From positions 14,618,669 through 14,682,668 of the forward strand of contig CM019227.1 in NCBI GenBank assembly GCA_009741485.1: a stretch of 64,000 bases of DNA, read 5' to 3'. Below the pieces are notes generated by a model that was not told the DNA's origin, did not search any database, and saw nothing but the letters and a program-made list of their open reading frames with translations. The translations under genes were made by a program, and so were the position numbers. Source of the DNA: Malurus cyaneus samueli (lineage: Eukaryota > Chordata > Aves > Passeriformes > Maluridae). Every line of letters begins with the position of its first letter. Within the stretch, counting starts at the first letter, position 1. Below, piece after piece: positions 13,101 through 24,314 of the stretch.

Positions 13101-15949
13101 TGCATAGCACAGAAAGAGAGGACAGAGCAAATCCACACCCTGCTCGGGTGATGGGGACCAGTAGAGTCAGATGGGTACAAAATGATGCTTTGGTTTCACC
13201 TCTAAACTACACCCTACACATATGGGAGAACATATACAGAATCAAGAAATAACCCATTTTTTCCCTCATCATTGTTTTTAGGATGGTATTTTCCATTTAA
13301 ATCCCTGGGGCAGAATTAACACAGAGCAATGCTTCTGCTGCACACATCCTTCACTCCAGTGTTACAGATCAGATTCAGGCTGCAGTCAAGGAACTTTCCT
13401 GTCCTGCTGGGAATGCAGGGTTATGGAGTACAAAACTCTGGATTTTACTACACCCAGCAAATGAATTAGATAGTTAAAGCTCAGTGTGCAGTTCACCTAA
13501 AAAACTGACATTAAAAGATTTTCACTCTATATAAAAGTATTTGTCATAGAAAAAGAGGATTTAAAAGTTGGGGGTTTTTTTTACCAAAAGTGGAGAGGAA
13601 AAAAAAAATTTCATTTTGTGTAAAAGAGAAGTGGAAGTTTGAGTAGTAAGGCTGAAAGCACAGCCCAAGCAGGGGTACAAATTCATAGTTAAAATGATGG
13701 AACTCTAGCTCCTAAGAGCTTTTCTCAAAGATGAGACTTGTGTGACCAGGCCCTAAGTGTGAAGAAGCCTGGGCAGGAAAATCCTGCAAGAGCTGACAAG
13801 AGCTCAGAAAAGCTTCCCCACCTCCCCAAACACTCACATTGTGAGTGATAGTGTTTTAAAAATAAGTAATATTAATCAAAAACCTTAGAGCTCTGCTACC
13901 TAACCATTATTTCAGTCACAGGTGAATTTTAATATGGGGTGCAGAAAAAACCATATAAGACACCAACACTCCTTGATCCTCTTTCCTCTGGAAGATTTCC
14001 TGCCCTTGAATTCCATTGACTGGTCTATCCTTCTTCAGCTACTCACAGGGTAAATATCACTGGCTAAACTGTTCCTATTTTTCCAGCAAAAAACATTATA
14101 TTCAAAATGTAATATTCTTGTTATATAGCAGTCAAGGTTTCCTATGTATATTTGATTTTTTTTCTTTTCATGAACTCTTGTATACTACATTTTCTTAAGC
14201 TCTTTTTTTTTCTTCCTACACCTATGAGGTACAGCATGAAACAGCAGCCAGATCCAGCAGCAGATTACCATCATAAAATACATTTTGGAAGACTTCAGAT
14301 TTTGCTGTCTCCCTGTTTTATTGTCCAAATAACTTCCCTTGGCAGACTGTTTCAGACTATCATTCTTTGGCATTAAAATATTCCATGTGGTGAAAAAAAA
14401 GCACAAAGGAAATAGAGATGTCTAAAGCATTCCCTAATCACTGACTCACCTCTAAATTCAAGGAGAGAATTTGCTTAAATAAGAGTTGATCAAATGTCCC
14501 AGAGATCATTAGATCCATTCCAGACAAATCCAAATTATCTGTGACACTGGAGAGCAAAGTGTTACACACTCATATTCTTTACTTGTCCTTCATCTCTTGC
14601 TTGCCTGTAATTTCAATCTTCTGGGTAGCAACCAAATTGCCTTTGTTTCCATCCCTTTTGTTTAGAAGCATGAGAAGCATGGAACAATGGTTTCAAAAAG
14701 CAAATATGTATTTCTGAGACCTTCTGACAGCAATATCTGCTTCTACTACAATATTCTGTGCCAGAAAATAATCCCTTAATCCTGTCAAGACAGACAGCCT
14801 CGCAAAACAACCTCATGAGACTTTCCAGCTGGAAAAGAGTTGGTTTGAAAAGGGTTAACCCAGGAGGGAGAAATGGATGCAGAGGAGAGGAATGACTCCA
14901 GAGACAGCCACCAACCTCACTGTAGGAATGGCATTGCTCATACCTTGGAGGGCTATTGGGAAAAACCAGCTTGGAACAGTTTGAAGGCTGGGAATAAGAA
15001 AATCCTGACGCGAAAAGTGAAAGGAGCCAGATCAATGGTTTCAAAAAAAAAAAAAAAAAAAAAAAAGCCTGACAAGGATCCTTTCACAGGCTGGAGAAGG
15101 CAGGGAGCACAAACTTCACAGCAGGATTAGAGGATAGGTAAGGCCGGTGAACAACTGAGCATGGAATAATTCCACTGAGTGACAAAAACCCTCTCACAGG
15201 ATTTGTTTAGGAAATGGTGTCACAAAATAAAAGGATTAAAGAAGAAATAGCAATCAATGGCAGTTATGAGATTAACAGAGCTCTTTTAACTATGATCTAC
15301 CCAAATATTAAAGAAAAGGCAAATATGATGCAAAAAAACCCAGTTATACAAAATGCTGGTGACCATATTTCACACAGGGCAATGAGGTCACTTATTCTGT
15401 TTTTAATGGATTATTTCAAGTTTCCAATGAGGTTTTTCTGTCCTGAACTTGCTGTCTGATCAGCAACTCATACAGTAATGTTTAAGGTTTCCATTTTATC
15501 CACAGAAATATCTCATTTTGTAGCAATTACCAAGTGTTCATAATCCCTGCAGGCTCTAGCAAATCTCTGGATCTTTCAAGAGGCAGACTGACTTAAGAAC
15601 TAAAACCATATATTGAGGATGGCAAATACTATTTGGATTGAAAGCAAAAGCTGAGGGCATACTACCTGAAATTAATGTTTTTCTCAAAAAAAAGAAGTGG
15701 TAAAGATGTGTGTGGGTAAGGGAGTTTAAGATGAGTTTACTTGAAGAAGTACTGAGTAACACCCTTGCTTTAAGGTCTGACAACAGTGATACCCATGGGC
15801 ACATTATCATTAAAATTTGCTTTTAAAAGATTAGCAGATTTTAATTAAAAAAGTTTTATGGCAGACATACGTTTCTGTGTGTTGCCGTCATGGTCACCTT
15901 CAGTTTGGGCTTCTTTCACTGAACTGCCTTCTTGGAAAGCCAATTAAAT
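10181..15949. other. noncoding, no gene seen
   Basis: No exon is supported. The longest frame is 14613-15044 (143 codons, minus). It contains no known domain, is overlapped by a frame on the other strand, and reads like chance. The stretch holds one A24 tract (listed separately) and short T-rich runs near 13570 and 14155. No named transposon was recognised. Confidence 0.6.
15043..15066 (+). repeat. (A)24 homopolymer
   Basis: Twenty-four consecutive A residues between TTTC and GCCTG. Birds lack active L1-type machinery, and no retrocopy is recognisable upstream, so this is best read as a mononucleotide microsatellite. Confidence 0.9.
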
Positions 15950-16350
15950 TGCTTTCAATTCAGCTGAGAAAAAGAGAGTGCTAGTTCCTTCAAATGGCCT
16001 ATTTGGAGAAACTTAAGGATTGATCCTTTCTTCCATGGTACCAGCTTCCCATCAATGCAGCTCTGATAGTGTCAGTGTAGCTACACTGGCAAAACACCGG
16101 TTTAACCGAGGAGAGAATCAAACCCTTTACTTGTAACAATTTCTGTCAAGAGACCAGGCTAAGTCACTTTAATTGAGTTCCTCTCGCTTTCATTGTGCAG
16201 AAACAAAGGAGGAATAAAAAGAGATCAAAGAGCCCTTATTTGGAACTAACATAATTGTGTCCCTTTGAGAGCAGGCGAGCCTGAGATTACTGAAAGGAGA
16301 TAGACTCTGAATGTAGAAACCTGACAACAATGACATTAGAATGCTTTAAG
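15950..16350. promoter_or_regulatory. candidate enhancer with perfect palindrome
   Basis: This block has a perfect 16-bp palindrome, CAGTGTAGCTACACTG, at 16073-16088. It also has a SOX-like AACAAAGG at 16202-16209 and a TCF/LEF word ATCAAAG at 16224-16230. CpGs are retained near 16097-16110, 16187 and 16275. It contains no long homopolymer and no plausible coding frame. Together these suggest a conserved cis-regulatory element. The function is inferred, and the target gene is not in the window. Confidence 0.38.
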
Positions 16351-17499
16351 GGGGGGAAAGCAGGCATATATAGGGAGATTTATTGGAACTTTTCATCATT
16401 TTGCAATTGAAGTAGTGTGTGTTCCAGGGTCTCTTTCACTGTTATATATATATCACCCAAATTTCTTTTAAAATTCAACTTGTGAGAATAGGTTTCATCT
16501 ATATATTACTTTAAACGACTTGTCTAACAGACTGCGGCAGTCTGGAAAATTTTCATTTCCTATATGATTTTTTTTTTAAAAGAACTGTTTTCTAGCCCTG
16601 TAAATTTTGTATTAAATAAATGGGTGAATAACACCTTCAAGACACAAAGGGCTGGTGTGCAAGGGCAAACTACATAAAGTGTTAGTGATGAAAAGAGAAA
16701 AAACCAAAAAAAAAAAAACACAAACAAACAAATCCCAAGAAAAAAAATAAAAAGACAAAATTTGGCTCTCTGAAGAATGAGTTAACACATGCCCTTGCCT
16801 TTAACTTCAACACTTCACCGTACAAAGGTGGAAAAAAAAAGTCACAATATAGCAGAATATATGCACAATAATGAGTCCTGTGAGATAATAAAAGTAATCA
16901 TGGCCACAAACGCCTAAGAAACTCCAGGTTTGAGACTCAAAACATAAAATCATGATTTCTGAGGGTGACTTAGAAAGTTAAAGACCCAAATGCTGTTTTG
17001 GAGATGCGAGGATAAAACACCATTAAATAATCAGCTTTCAGAAGTCTGGCATTAAAAACACCCTTGATAAGACATCGGGAGAATTTAGAGGGAAAAAAAA
17101 AAAAAAAAAGCGTTCTGGAAAACTTTGCATGCACACAACTAACACAATTATATAATATCCGTGCAGCAGCACAGGCAATATACAGAGATACCTACTATTG
17201 TAGCCAAACACACGATAAAATCAGTTGTGCAGGCATTTCTAGTGCTGCCTTTAGCAATTTAACCCAGACGTGGTTTTGTAGGTACTCCTGTTTCAGTAAT
17301 AAGGGAAAACCAAGTTAACCATTGCTAGGATGGGGATTTTAAACTGATCAACAGCAGTGACAGAAAAATCTGAAGAAAGGAGTGCTTCTCAAGCAGCTGG
17401 TGTGATTCAAATCTCAGGCAGCCTGTGCATCCCCCTGGAGCAGAGCAGCATCATTTCACTCTTGCCCTGCTCAGGAAACACTCACTGTCTGTCCTTCCT
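16351..17499. other. noncoding, A-rich, nothing recognised
   Basis: AT-rich DNA with A-rich low complexity at about 16703-16760 and an A17 run near 17093-17109. A short TA repeat lies at 16443-16452. No gene or named repeat was seen. Confidence 0.6.
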
Positions 17500-17860
17500 C
17501 TCCTGTTTCAGCCCAACAGCACCGTGAGAGTGAGAACCTGAACTCATTTCTGCAGAGCTCTTCTCACCGAGGAGAAATCGAACCGGAGAAACACAAACAA
17601 AAAGCTCAAGTGACAAGGCGAACAACAGAAACAAAATCGAGTCCGTGAGTCATTTGTGGCTACAATCAATTACAAACAGAGCACAAGCTTTTTCATCAGG
17701 TCACAACTGTCAAAACACACTGACTCTGCCGGTGTAGGCTAAGTGGAGCTACAGAGGCATGATAAAGGATTATCTGGTAGAAGAAAAGACTTTTTAATGT
17801 TTTGAAGACTGATAAGGAATCCATTGCTTGGAGCTATAGCAAAACTATTGCTGGCTGACA
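17500..17860. promoter_or_regulatory. candidate conserved noncoding block
   Basis: Several CpGs are retained in a row (near 17567, 17579, 17583, 17619, 17638 and 17644), which is unusual for the surrounding CpG-poor DNA. A CAATCAATTAC homeodomain-type word lies near 17664-17674. No coding frame fits. The regulatory reading rests on composition alone. Confidence 0.28.
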
Positions 17861-19609
17861 CCCCTTCCAATTGTGTTCCACTCCTTTAAAGATGTGGTTA
17901 TCAGGAATTCTGGCTCCTCTTCAGGGTTAAATCACTAAACAACATCAGGGGGAAAAAAATCAGCTATATGAGACAGGTAGCTGGGCTCAAGTACAAAAAA
18001 AACAGCTCACAAAATAGGGAAAAAACAAACAGTAAAGAACACACCCAGACACAGGATAAAGGAAACTACAGACACTTCACCTCTGCAGGAAGAGAGCAAG
18101 GGAGGGGAGTTACCAGCCCCAAATATTTCCAAACAGTTTATATCTTAACTTTAACAACCCACCCAGGATTACTTTTAACCCAGTCCTCTAGAGGCTGAGG
18201 ATGCTTCCAGCCTGCAGTAAATTTACCTGATCTGCAGGAAGGTTAAAAGAGGATGTAGCTTAATTTTGACGAGAACCTATCTCTTTTGCAGCAAGGCTGA
18301 AGGCAAAAATCATTGATAGTTGCTCCCCCCTGGTTTTATGAGGTGCAACAAGGAGGAAAGAACATCCTAGAACATTGAAAATTTAGGATATGCTTTCAGA
18401 AGCTGGTAGAAACAGAGGTACTATCAGAGAATTTAGCCTCAATTGAAGGAATTCTTGCACATGGGCAAAGATGGCTGATGCGTTCATCTTGGAACAATAT
18501 ACATATCCAGAAATATTCACTGTTGTACAATCCCTGCTGAGGATCAAAGCAGAGTCAGAGTCAACAGCCCAAACCACCTTTTCCCACACTGAAAAAATCA
18601 GTGCTGGCTCAGTAATCTGGCCCTTGGGAGAATAAATGTGCAAAAAAATGAAACAAATTTCAGTTCACCTTTTTAGTCACAGGGGTAAAGATCATTGAAT
18701 CTGCTCTCTTCCCCACATGAACAGTTAACTCTTGCATCCTGTCACCAGAGGCCATTCCAGAGGGGAATTCTGCAGCACCCCTGAACAGAGGCAAGGTGCT
18801 CAGCAGACATGCAAGGCAAAAAGAAATGGGGAGAGCTCCCCATTCAAACTTCAGCCCGTTTGGATGATCATTGTTACAAGACCTTTGTTAAGAGACATAG
18901 AGAGCTTTAAAGACATATTTTCTCAGCAAAAAAACAAGGCCACTTAATCAGGATTAAGAGGTATGATGACAGGAAAGGATCTTTCAGAGACAATCCTGCT
19001 GAGATCCAGTGCTTTCTCTCAGAGGCAGGAACAATTCATCTCATTATTTTAATATGGTCAGTTGTAGAAAGGTTTTTCTTCAGAGTGCTCAGTGAGAGAC
19101 TTGTCATAAATTCATAGAGCCAGAAGAAAATATCACAGTATGTTTTATACACTTGCAAATGAGGTGACAGACCAAGGAGAGAGGCTTAAGATGGGAATTC
19201 ATTAAGGGGGATGGTTACTGACACTGGCCTGTGATCACTCACCAATATTTAAGAACACCAGGTTTATTTTAGCTAATACACCAAGATTTAAAAAAATTGT
19301 GAATTGAAAGCTTTCCAAACACAGTGTGCTATGCACATATATCCTTCAGATAGAGAGGATTTGTATTGAGATGTCTGAAAAATAATAATAAAAAAAATTA
19401 AAACTATAAGAGAACAAATTCTTTACCAGATTTCCCTCCCCACCCCTCCCCCAAAGTTACAGAATAGCTTTGCAGTAGCTTCACTGCATTGAATTACCCA
19501 ATTATCTTCTAAATTATAAAAGGCAAATCTTCACCACCAACTGTTCCTAGGACTGCCAGGATGTGCAGTGTTGCAAAACTGTAGCAAAAATGTAAACAAA
19601 AGAGCCCTA
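17861..19609. other. noncoding, nothing firmly recognised
   Basis: Short overlapping frames only (for example 17968-18198 plus and 18383-18643 minus), none with a domain. A stretch at about 19107-19180 faintly resembles the 3' end of very old CR1/L3 elements but is too degraded to call. A pyrimidine-rich run lies at 19432-19452. Confidence 0.55.
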
Positions 19610-19850
19610 CTGAACAGGCAGGCAGGCTGTCCACATATGCCAATCCCAGCGGCTTCAATCAAAGGAGAGATTGTTGCACAAATAAACTGAGCCAGTGCAA
19701 CTAATAAACTCCTGCTCTAATTACTGGCTGCAGATGTATCAACTGAAGCAAATGAGACGCAGGCAGCCATTAATTATCTAATGAGGCCAGCAGTGTTTCT
19801 GATGAGGTGGGGCTGATTAAATATTAAACAGCAGCATATGGTGAGTGCCA
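19610..19850. promoter_or_regulatory. strong candidate developmental enhancer
   Basis: In about 240 bp there are two CATATG E-boxes near the two ends (19634-19639 and 19835-19840), a TCF/LEF word ATCAAAG (19658-19664), and two TAATTA homeodomain cores (19718-19723 and 19771-19776). A further TTGTTGCACAA-type word lies near 19671. The sequence is free of low-complexity DNA and of open frames. The density and variety of developmental factor words is the highest I noticed in this window. Conservation and activity remain inference. Confidence 0.42.
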
Positions 19851-21099
19851 AGAACAAAAGAATTGAATCCTANTTTCTCTAGACTTATATATACATATAT
19901 ATTTATATATAAAAATACAACACTGTGTTAAAAAATCCCCCTCCTCCAAGACAGAAGAGCCATGTCACTCTGAGAGCGGTAATTAGGACAGACATGGAAG
20001 CACAAAACTCAAAGGGAGTGTAGTGAGATCTGACTTCTGAAGGTGTAACACAGATGAAAAGGTTTCACATTAAAGGGATGCCAAAAACATTTAGGCATTG
20101 CAGCAGTTATCACTTTGTTTAACCCTTCTCAGTTATTAAGACCTGCAATTGTTTCCTTTTTCCGCCCCCATTCCTTTTTTTCCCTCATTTTCCACTGGAA
20201 CAGTCCCAGGTCTCGCTCAAAGAGCATGAGCAATATTGAACAAATCCACCCTCTAATGCAGCTCACAATATTCAACAGAGGTATGGACAGCAGAAGGAGG
20301 GACATGCAATCACAGCAATGTTACATGGGCCAGCTGAACTGAAGGAGAAGCCTAACCCTACTCACACAGATGTCAAGCCCACTGAAGCCAGTTAATCCCA
20401 TCAGACTTATGTGGGCCAGCTCCAGCCAGTGCAGCAGAGCTTGAGAGGAGACACACGGGATTGTCCCCTCCTGTCAGCTCCTCCACCTTTATCACAGACA
20501 TCCAGTGATGCAGCACTCCAAGAATCTCCCCTTTCCAAAGGGCAGAGGGTGCAGGGCACAGCCTGCTGAGCTCCTGGAAGCCTGTCCAGCTTTCAAGAAG
20601 AGAAAAGCCACTGCCACACCCTTCAGAGCTGCTGGACAGGCTGGCTGCAGCCCTTTGCCCTGCACCATTAGAGTTTCAATCCAAAAACCCAAGACATGGC
20701 ATGGATTTGCTTTCCCCTCATGCAAAAATGGCAGTTCGGTCTGATTTGTCTCAAACTGAGCACACAGGTATTGAGCTGTTGAGTGCAAGTGATCTGTGCA
20801 CCCACAGGAGAGAGGAAGTCCTGTGTTTGAGGCAGGAACTCTGATCTGGCTAGGAGGCTCTGTCTGGACTCCAAAGGGACCAGAAATTTTCAAGAAACTG
20901 GAGAAAACCTTTAAATCTGCCAGGATAAATTTGCAGAGGTAGGGGAAAAAGTTCAGATATAAAGTAGATTTACAGGAAGGGAAACTGGGTCTAGAATTGG
21001 CAAAGGCTGCGTGTTCTCAGAAATTTCTGAAGGCTGCTTTTTGAGGCTCTTAATAAGCCAAACAGCATTTGCTGTTTATTTCAAAATACGCTCAGATGG
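19851..21099. other. noncoding; AT repeat, ambiguous base, hairpin
   Basis: Contains the only ambiguous base (n at 19873) next to a TA-rich low-complexity stretch (about 19886-19912). A moderately G+C-rich segment at 20500-20680 has open frames on both strands (133 codons at 20492-20893 minus; 79 codons at 20505-20744 plus). These arise from composition and show no domain. It also includes a nested inverted repeat at 20548-20666, listed separately. Confidence 0.55.
20548..20666. repeat. nested inverted repeat (possible hairpin)
   Basis: An outer 11-bp perfect stem pairs GGTGCAGGGCA (20548-20558) with TGCCCTGCACC (20656-20666). Inside it a 10-bp perfect stem pairs CCTGTCCAGC (20581-20590) with GCTGGACAGG (20631-20640). 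The two stems are nested in register, so a roughly 119-nt hairpin with internal loops is possible in single-stranded DNA or RNA. No known microRNA was recognised. G+C-rich DNA produces such pairings more often, so chance is not excluded. Confidence 0.5.
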
Positions 21100-21300
21100 C
21101 AGCTACTCATCACATTTTACATTGTTCCAGTGACAATGCAAGTGTCCTAGATAGATCTGATTTTTTTAGCTGTTCTTTTGTATCAATTTATGACAAAATG
21201 AGCCCATTTTAATGTCAGTACTTCATATAGAAACCTAAAGAATCAACAAGTCATTATTGATTACCTATGAATAGATCACATTCTCTGAATACCTTTGCTA
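21100..21300. promoter_or_regulatory. candidate regulatory block, inverted SOX-like pair
   Basis: ATTGT at 21121-21125 and ACAAT at 21133-21137 form a short inverted pair resembling a SOX dimer site. Nearby are ACAAGTCATTATTGAT-type words (about 21246-21261). The block has little low-complexity sequence and no coding frame. The regulatory role is inferred from motifs only. Confidence 0.3.
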
Positions 21301-22329
21301 TTACAAATGGTTTCCCTAAATTATGGAAAGAAGGTTTTCCCCCATACCACTTTTGTTTTTTTTTTTTTTTTTTATAATACCCTTCTTTATTATAATCTCC
21401 TTAATATCCATCTGCTACCCTTTAGGCTAAAGCTTCTTAAATTCAAATATAGGGCTATTTTTATCACAGAAGAATATGTAAAGCAATAGAAACATTTTAA
21501 TGGATTTTTGTGCCTGTGGCCCTTTTTAGCTGAATTTCCATAATGAAATCCAGTTACAGACATTGGTGCTGCTACAGTTGGCTGTTCACACAAATAAAGA
21601 ATGAACATTTTTGTCTTGTAAGCCAACTCAGTAAAATAGAGAGTGCAATAGCTGCCCTACAGAAAGCACAGGCTGTTTTTCCTCTGTTGGTGCTTTAGTA
21701 TAACTGTATATAACTGTATTTTTACTCCAGTAGGGCATAACATTCAAGATAAAGTCACAACCCTACATTTAGGTTATAAATAAGTCGCATAAAGTCATTT
21801 TCATAAGTAGTAACTAACAAAATGAGAATATTTTCTTTTGTGCAGGAGCATTCAGAAACATTAAAATAGCTTCATAAAAACAACTGCATGCAAAAATATT
21901 CACAATAAACATCCATGTAAGCTGATTCTTTGTATTAATGGTCTGGAAAAATATTTTCCTAAAAATATTTTAAGGGTACCAATTCTTCTCCACCAAAATA
22001 TTTTACTATTTTCTTACATCTGTAAATGAAGCAGAGCAAAAAACAGTTTCTTATATCATAAACAATGCTAAAATTTAACACATTTTTCCACTTCTCATCT
22101 GGGAGAAGAGTTTTAAAGAGGGGAAAACCCAATATCTGTATCCTTCAAAGAACAGCAAGAAGCACTTCTCATCTAGGAAATAAAGTCGTGGTGGAGGCCA
22201 GGTTGCTTTGGGATGCCCATTTCTAATGAGGCAGGACAACCAGCACTCAGACAAGCCACAAAAATAGCTTGTAACTATTATTGATATATTAAAATACCAG
22301 TCAGCAAACTGCTCACTGACAATTTTGAC
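21301..22329. other. noncoding, T-rich tract, nothing recognised
   Basis: Holds a T18 run at 21356-21373 and a duplicated TATAACTGTAT word at about 21700-21720. Only short frames occur (78 and 87 codons on the minus strand), with no domain. Confidence 0.55.
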
Positions 22330-22700
22330 TCTGATCACAGCACAACCCAGCCTGACGTCAGTTTGACTGAATTACGTTGGCATCTCAGCTGCTCAGCCAT
22401 TATTATTTTTTAATCAGGCCCAAAGTACCTTAAAATGGGCACTTAGACTCCGAAACGCTGCGGAGACATAACAAATAGCGACATTCAGAATCCTTTCTCA
22501 CTTCTAAAATCAGAACCTCAGCATTTCTGTAATGTTTATCTGGCAATTACTTAGCAAGTCTCATTTCTGCTTCCAGAAGCCTTGGCCATTAATTGCCTCG
22601 GAGTCCATACAAGGTGTGATGAGTCTCTGCATTTTTATCATTTTTATCTTGTGCAGAAAGACTTTGGAATAACTTATAATTGTTCTGTGTGTAGGAGCTT
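22330..22700. promoter_or_regulatory. candidate enhancer with CRE and T-box words
   Basis: A full palindromic cAMP-response element, TGACGTCA, lies at 22353-22360. A T-box consensus AGGTGTGA lies at 22612-22619, and an ATTAAT homeodomain-type word at about 22589-22594. CpGs are retained near 22453-22462 and 22477. The DNA is unique, with no homopolymers and no coding frame. These features suggest a conserved cis-regulatory element that may respond to CREB/ATF factors. This is inference. Confidence 0.38.
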
Positions 22701-24042
22701 ACCATTTAAGTTTTATGATATAATACTATCCCTGTTTCAACAGTAATATTGTCTGAGCTGCTAAATCCCAAAAAGCCTTTTAATGCTGATTTGGATATCT
22801 TTAATCCTAATGATTCAATAATTCCAAACCCACGGCCTGTTGTGACTGTTTGTGGTGGCTGCTCAGAAGAGCATCGCTCTCCTTTGCCTTGTGTGGCACA
22901 TCTGTGAAAGTTGAGCACTGCAAGGTGCTTCCTTTGACTTCTGTTAACTGCTCAAAGAATTTCCACCTAAGTTTTACTCTGCAGCCTCCTCATTTGTGCA
23001 GGATTTGTCTTTTTAACACAACAAATTGGTTTGTTGGTGAAGTGAATATTCAACCACATAAAAAAATGAACACATAGGAGATAATAAAGGTGAATTTCCT
23101 CTGAGGTTAAGCAATGCTCAGCGCCTGACAGTGTCTGCGAGGGATGGTTTGTGTGGCACAGCTGATCCAGGAAAAGGCAGCTCGTGGGAAGAGGGAATGC
23201 ACTGGGTGGGCACACAGGAACCCAAGGAGTGTCCTCTGCCCAGACAAGCTCCTCAGAGTGCAACTGGCCCAGCTCTCTGACTCCTATTTGATGTTTATGG
23301 CGTTAACGCATCTCAAATTGATACACAAAAGCATCACTGGCTTCTCCCAGTGACCTCAGCGCTGCTTCTCACTCCTCTGGTTCCTCCGGTGACACTGGGG
23401 CTGTTCAGGAGTGGGGACACAGGGGACACCCCCGGGGAGCCCCAGCCCCTCAGCAGAAGCTCTTGGCTGCTCCTCTCCAGCCCTGGGGCCATGGCTGGGC
23501 TGTGAGGGACGGTCCCGGTGCTGCCCTGCACCTGCTCAGGCCGATTTTCCTGTCATGGAGGGCAGGCCCAGGCTGGATGGAGGTGCCCCAGAGCTGCTCT
23601 GTCATTCCCTCTCACCTGGACGGGGCCATGTCCCAGCACAGTGAGAGGGTCACAGTTGGGATGAGGGCAGGGAGTGACCACTCCTCACACTCTGGCCCTG
23701 TTCCAGCACAGGGACCCTCCTGAGGGCACGGTCCCTAAACAAACCCTGCGGTGTGCGTGTCCTGTGAGGGCACAGATCCTGCCAGCAGCTCCGACACAGG
23801 ATGGATCCCCAGGAGCCCCCTTCAGGCATCCTACCCCTCATTAATCCACGGTAATGCCTTAGCATTTTTAGTTTCTATGTTTTCACTCATCTGTATTCTT
23901 GTAGTTCTCTAGTACAACACTAAAACTACTGTTCTTTCATCTTTAGACAAAACAATCCTTCTCTGAGCCTGAATCCATGGACATCTCGCTGCCTCAGAGC
24001 CCCAAAATATGGAAACAACAGCGATTTGAGGGGGAGCAAGTT
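22701..24042. other. noncoding, G+C-rich island (5' part)
   Basis: From about 23140 to 23840 the DNA turns clearly G+C-rich, with words such as CCCCCGGGGAGCCCC at 23429. Dense overlapping frames on both strands follow from composition, not coding. CpG is present but not at true CpG-island density. It contains no recognisable exon or promoter. The island resumes after the inserted LTR, at about 24330-24640. Confidence 0.5.
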
Positions 24043-24314
24043 TGTGGTGGTTGACATCATGACCTGAAGATCATTAAGAGAGAAGAAGAATTAAGAGAGA
24101 AGGAGAATTAAGACCCAATATGTTAATAAGGCAGAACTTATAAAAGGTGAAGATCTTGTGACCCGGTGTCCATTTTGGGTGTAGCCTCAGGAGGAGGCTT
24201 TTGTCTGCCCTAATGTACCAGTAGGCCTGTCAGGCCTGGATTAAAGTTGTCTATTCTCATTCTCTTAAGTTTGTCTGGCCTCTATTTCAGATCAGCCTGA
24301 TTGATAAGGCATCA
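24043..24314 (+). mobile_element. solo LTR of an endogenous retrovirus (probable)
   Basis: The segment begins TGTGGTGGTT and ends near GGCATCA, fitting the TG...CA ends of retroviral LTRs. In the right order and spacing it has a TATA-type box, TTATAAAA (24138-24145), and a polyadenylation signal, ATTAAA (24240-24245), followed by a TG/T-rich stretch. The part before the TATA box has a 17-bp AG-rich unit repeated about 2.4 times (24073-24113), as is common in U3 regions. No gag, pol or env relic adjoins it, so a solo LTR left by recombination is likely. No target-site duplication could be found, so the ends are approximate. Confidence 0.62.
24138..24145 (+). promoter_or_regulatory. TATA-type box of the LTR
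   Basis: TTATAAAA lies about 95 bp into the LTR and about 100 bp before its ATTAAA signal. This is the spacing expected for the core promoter of a short LTR. Whether it is still active is unknown. Confidence 0.5.

Noticed and set aside
14613..15044. 143-codon frame, minus strand
   Set aside because: It shows no family resemblance and begins in low-complexity DNA next to an A24 tract; it reads like noise.
15043..15066. Poly(A) tract as the tail of a processed pseudogene
   Set aside because: No coding or RNA-derived body lies upstream, and birds have few retrocopies because CR1 does not use poly(A) tails.
19107..19180. Possible very old CR1/L3 3' end (ATTCATAGAGCCAGAAG word)
   Set aside because: Similarity is limited to a few short words and no terminal pattern could be followed.
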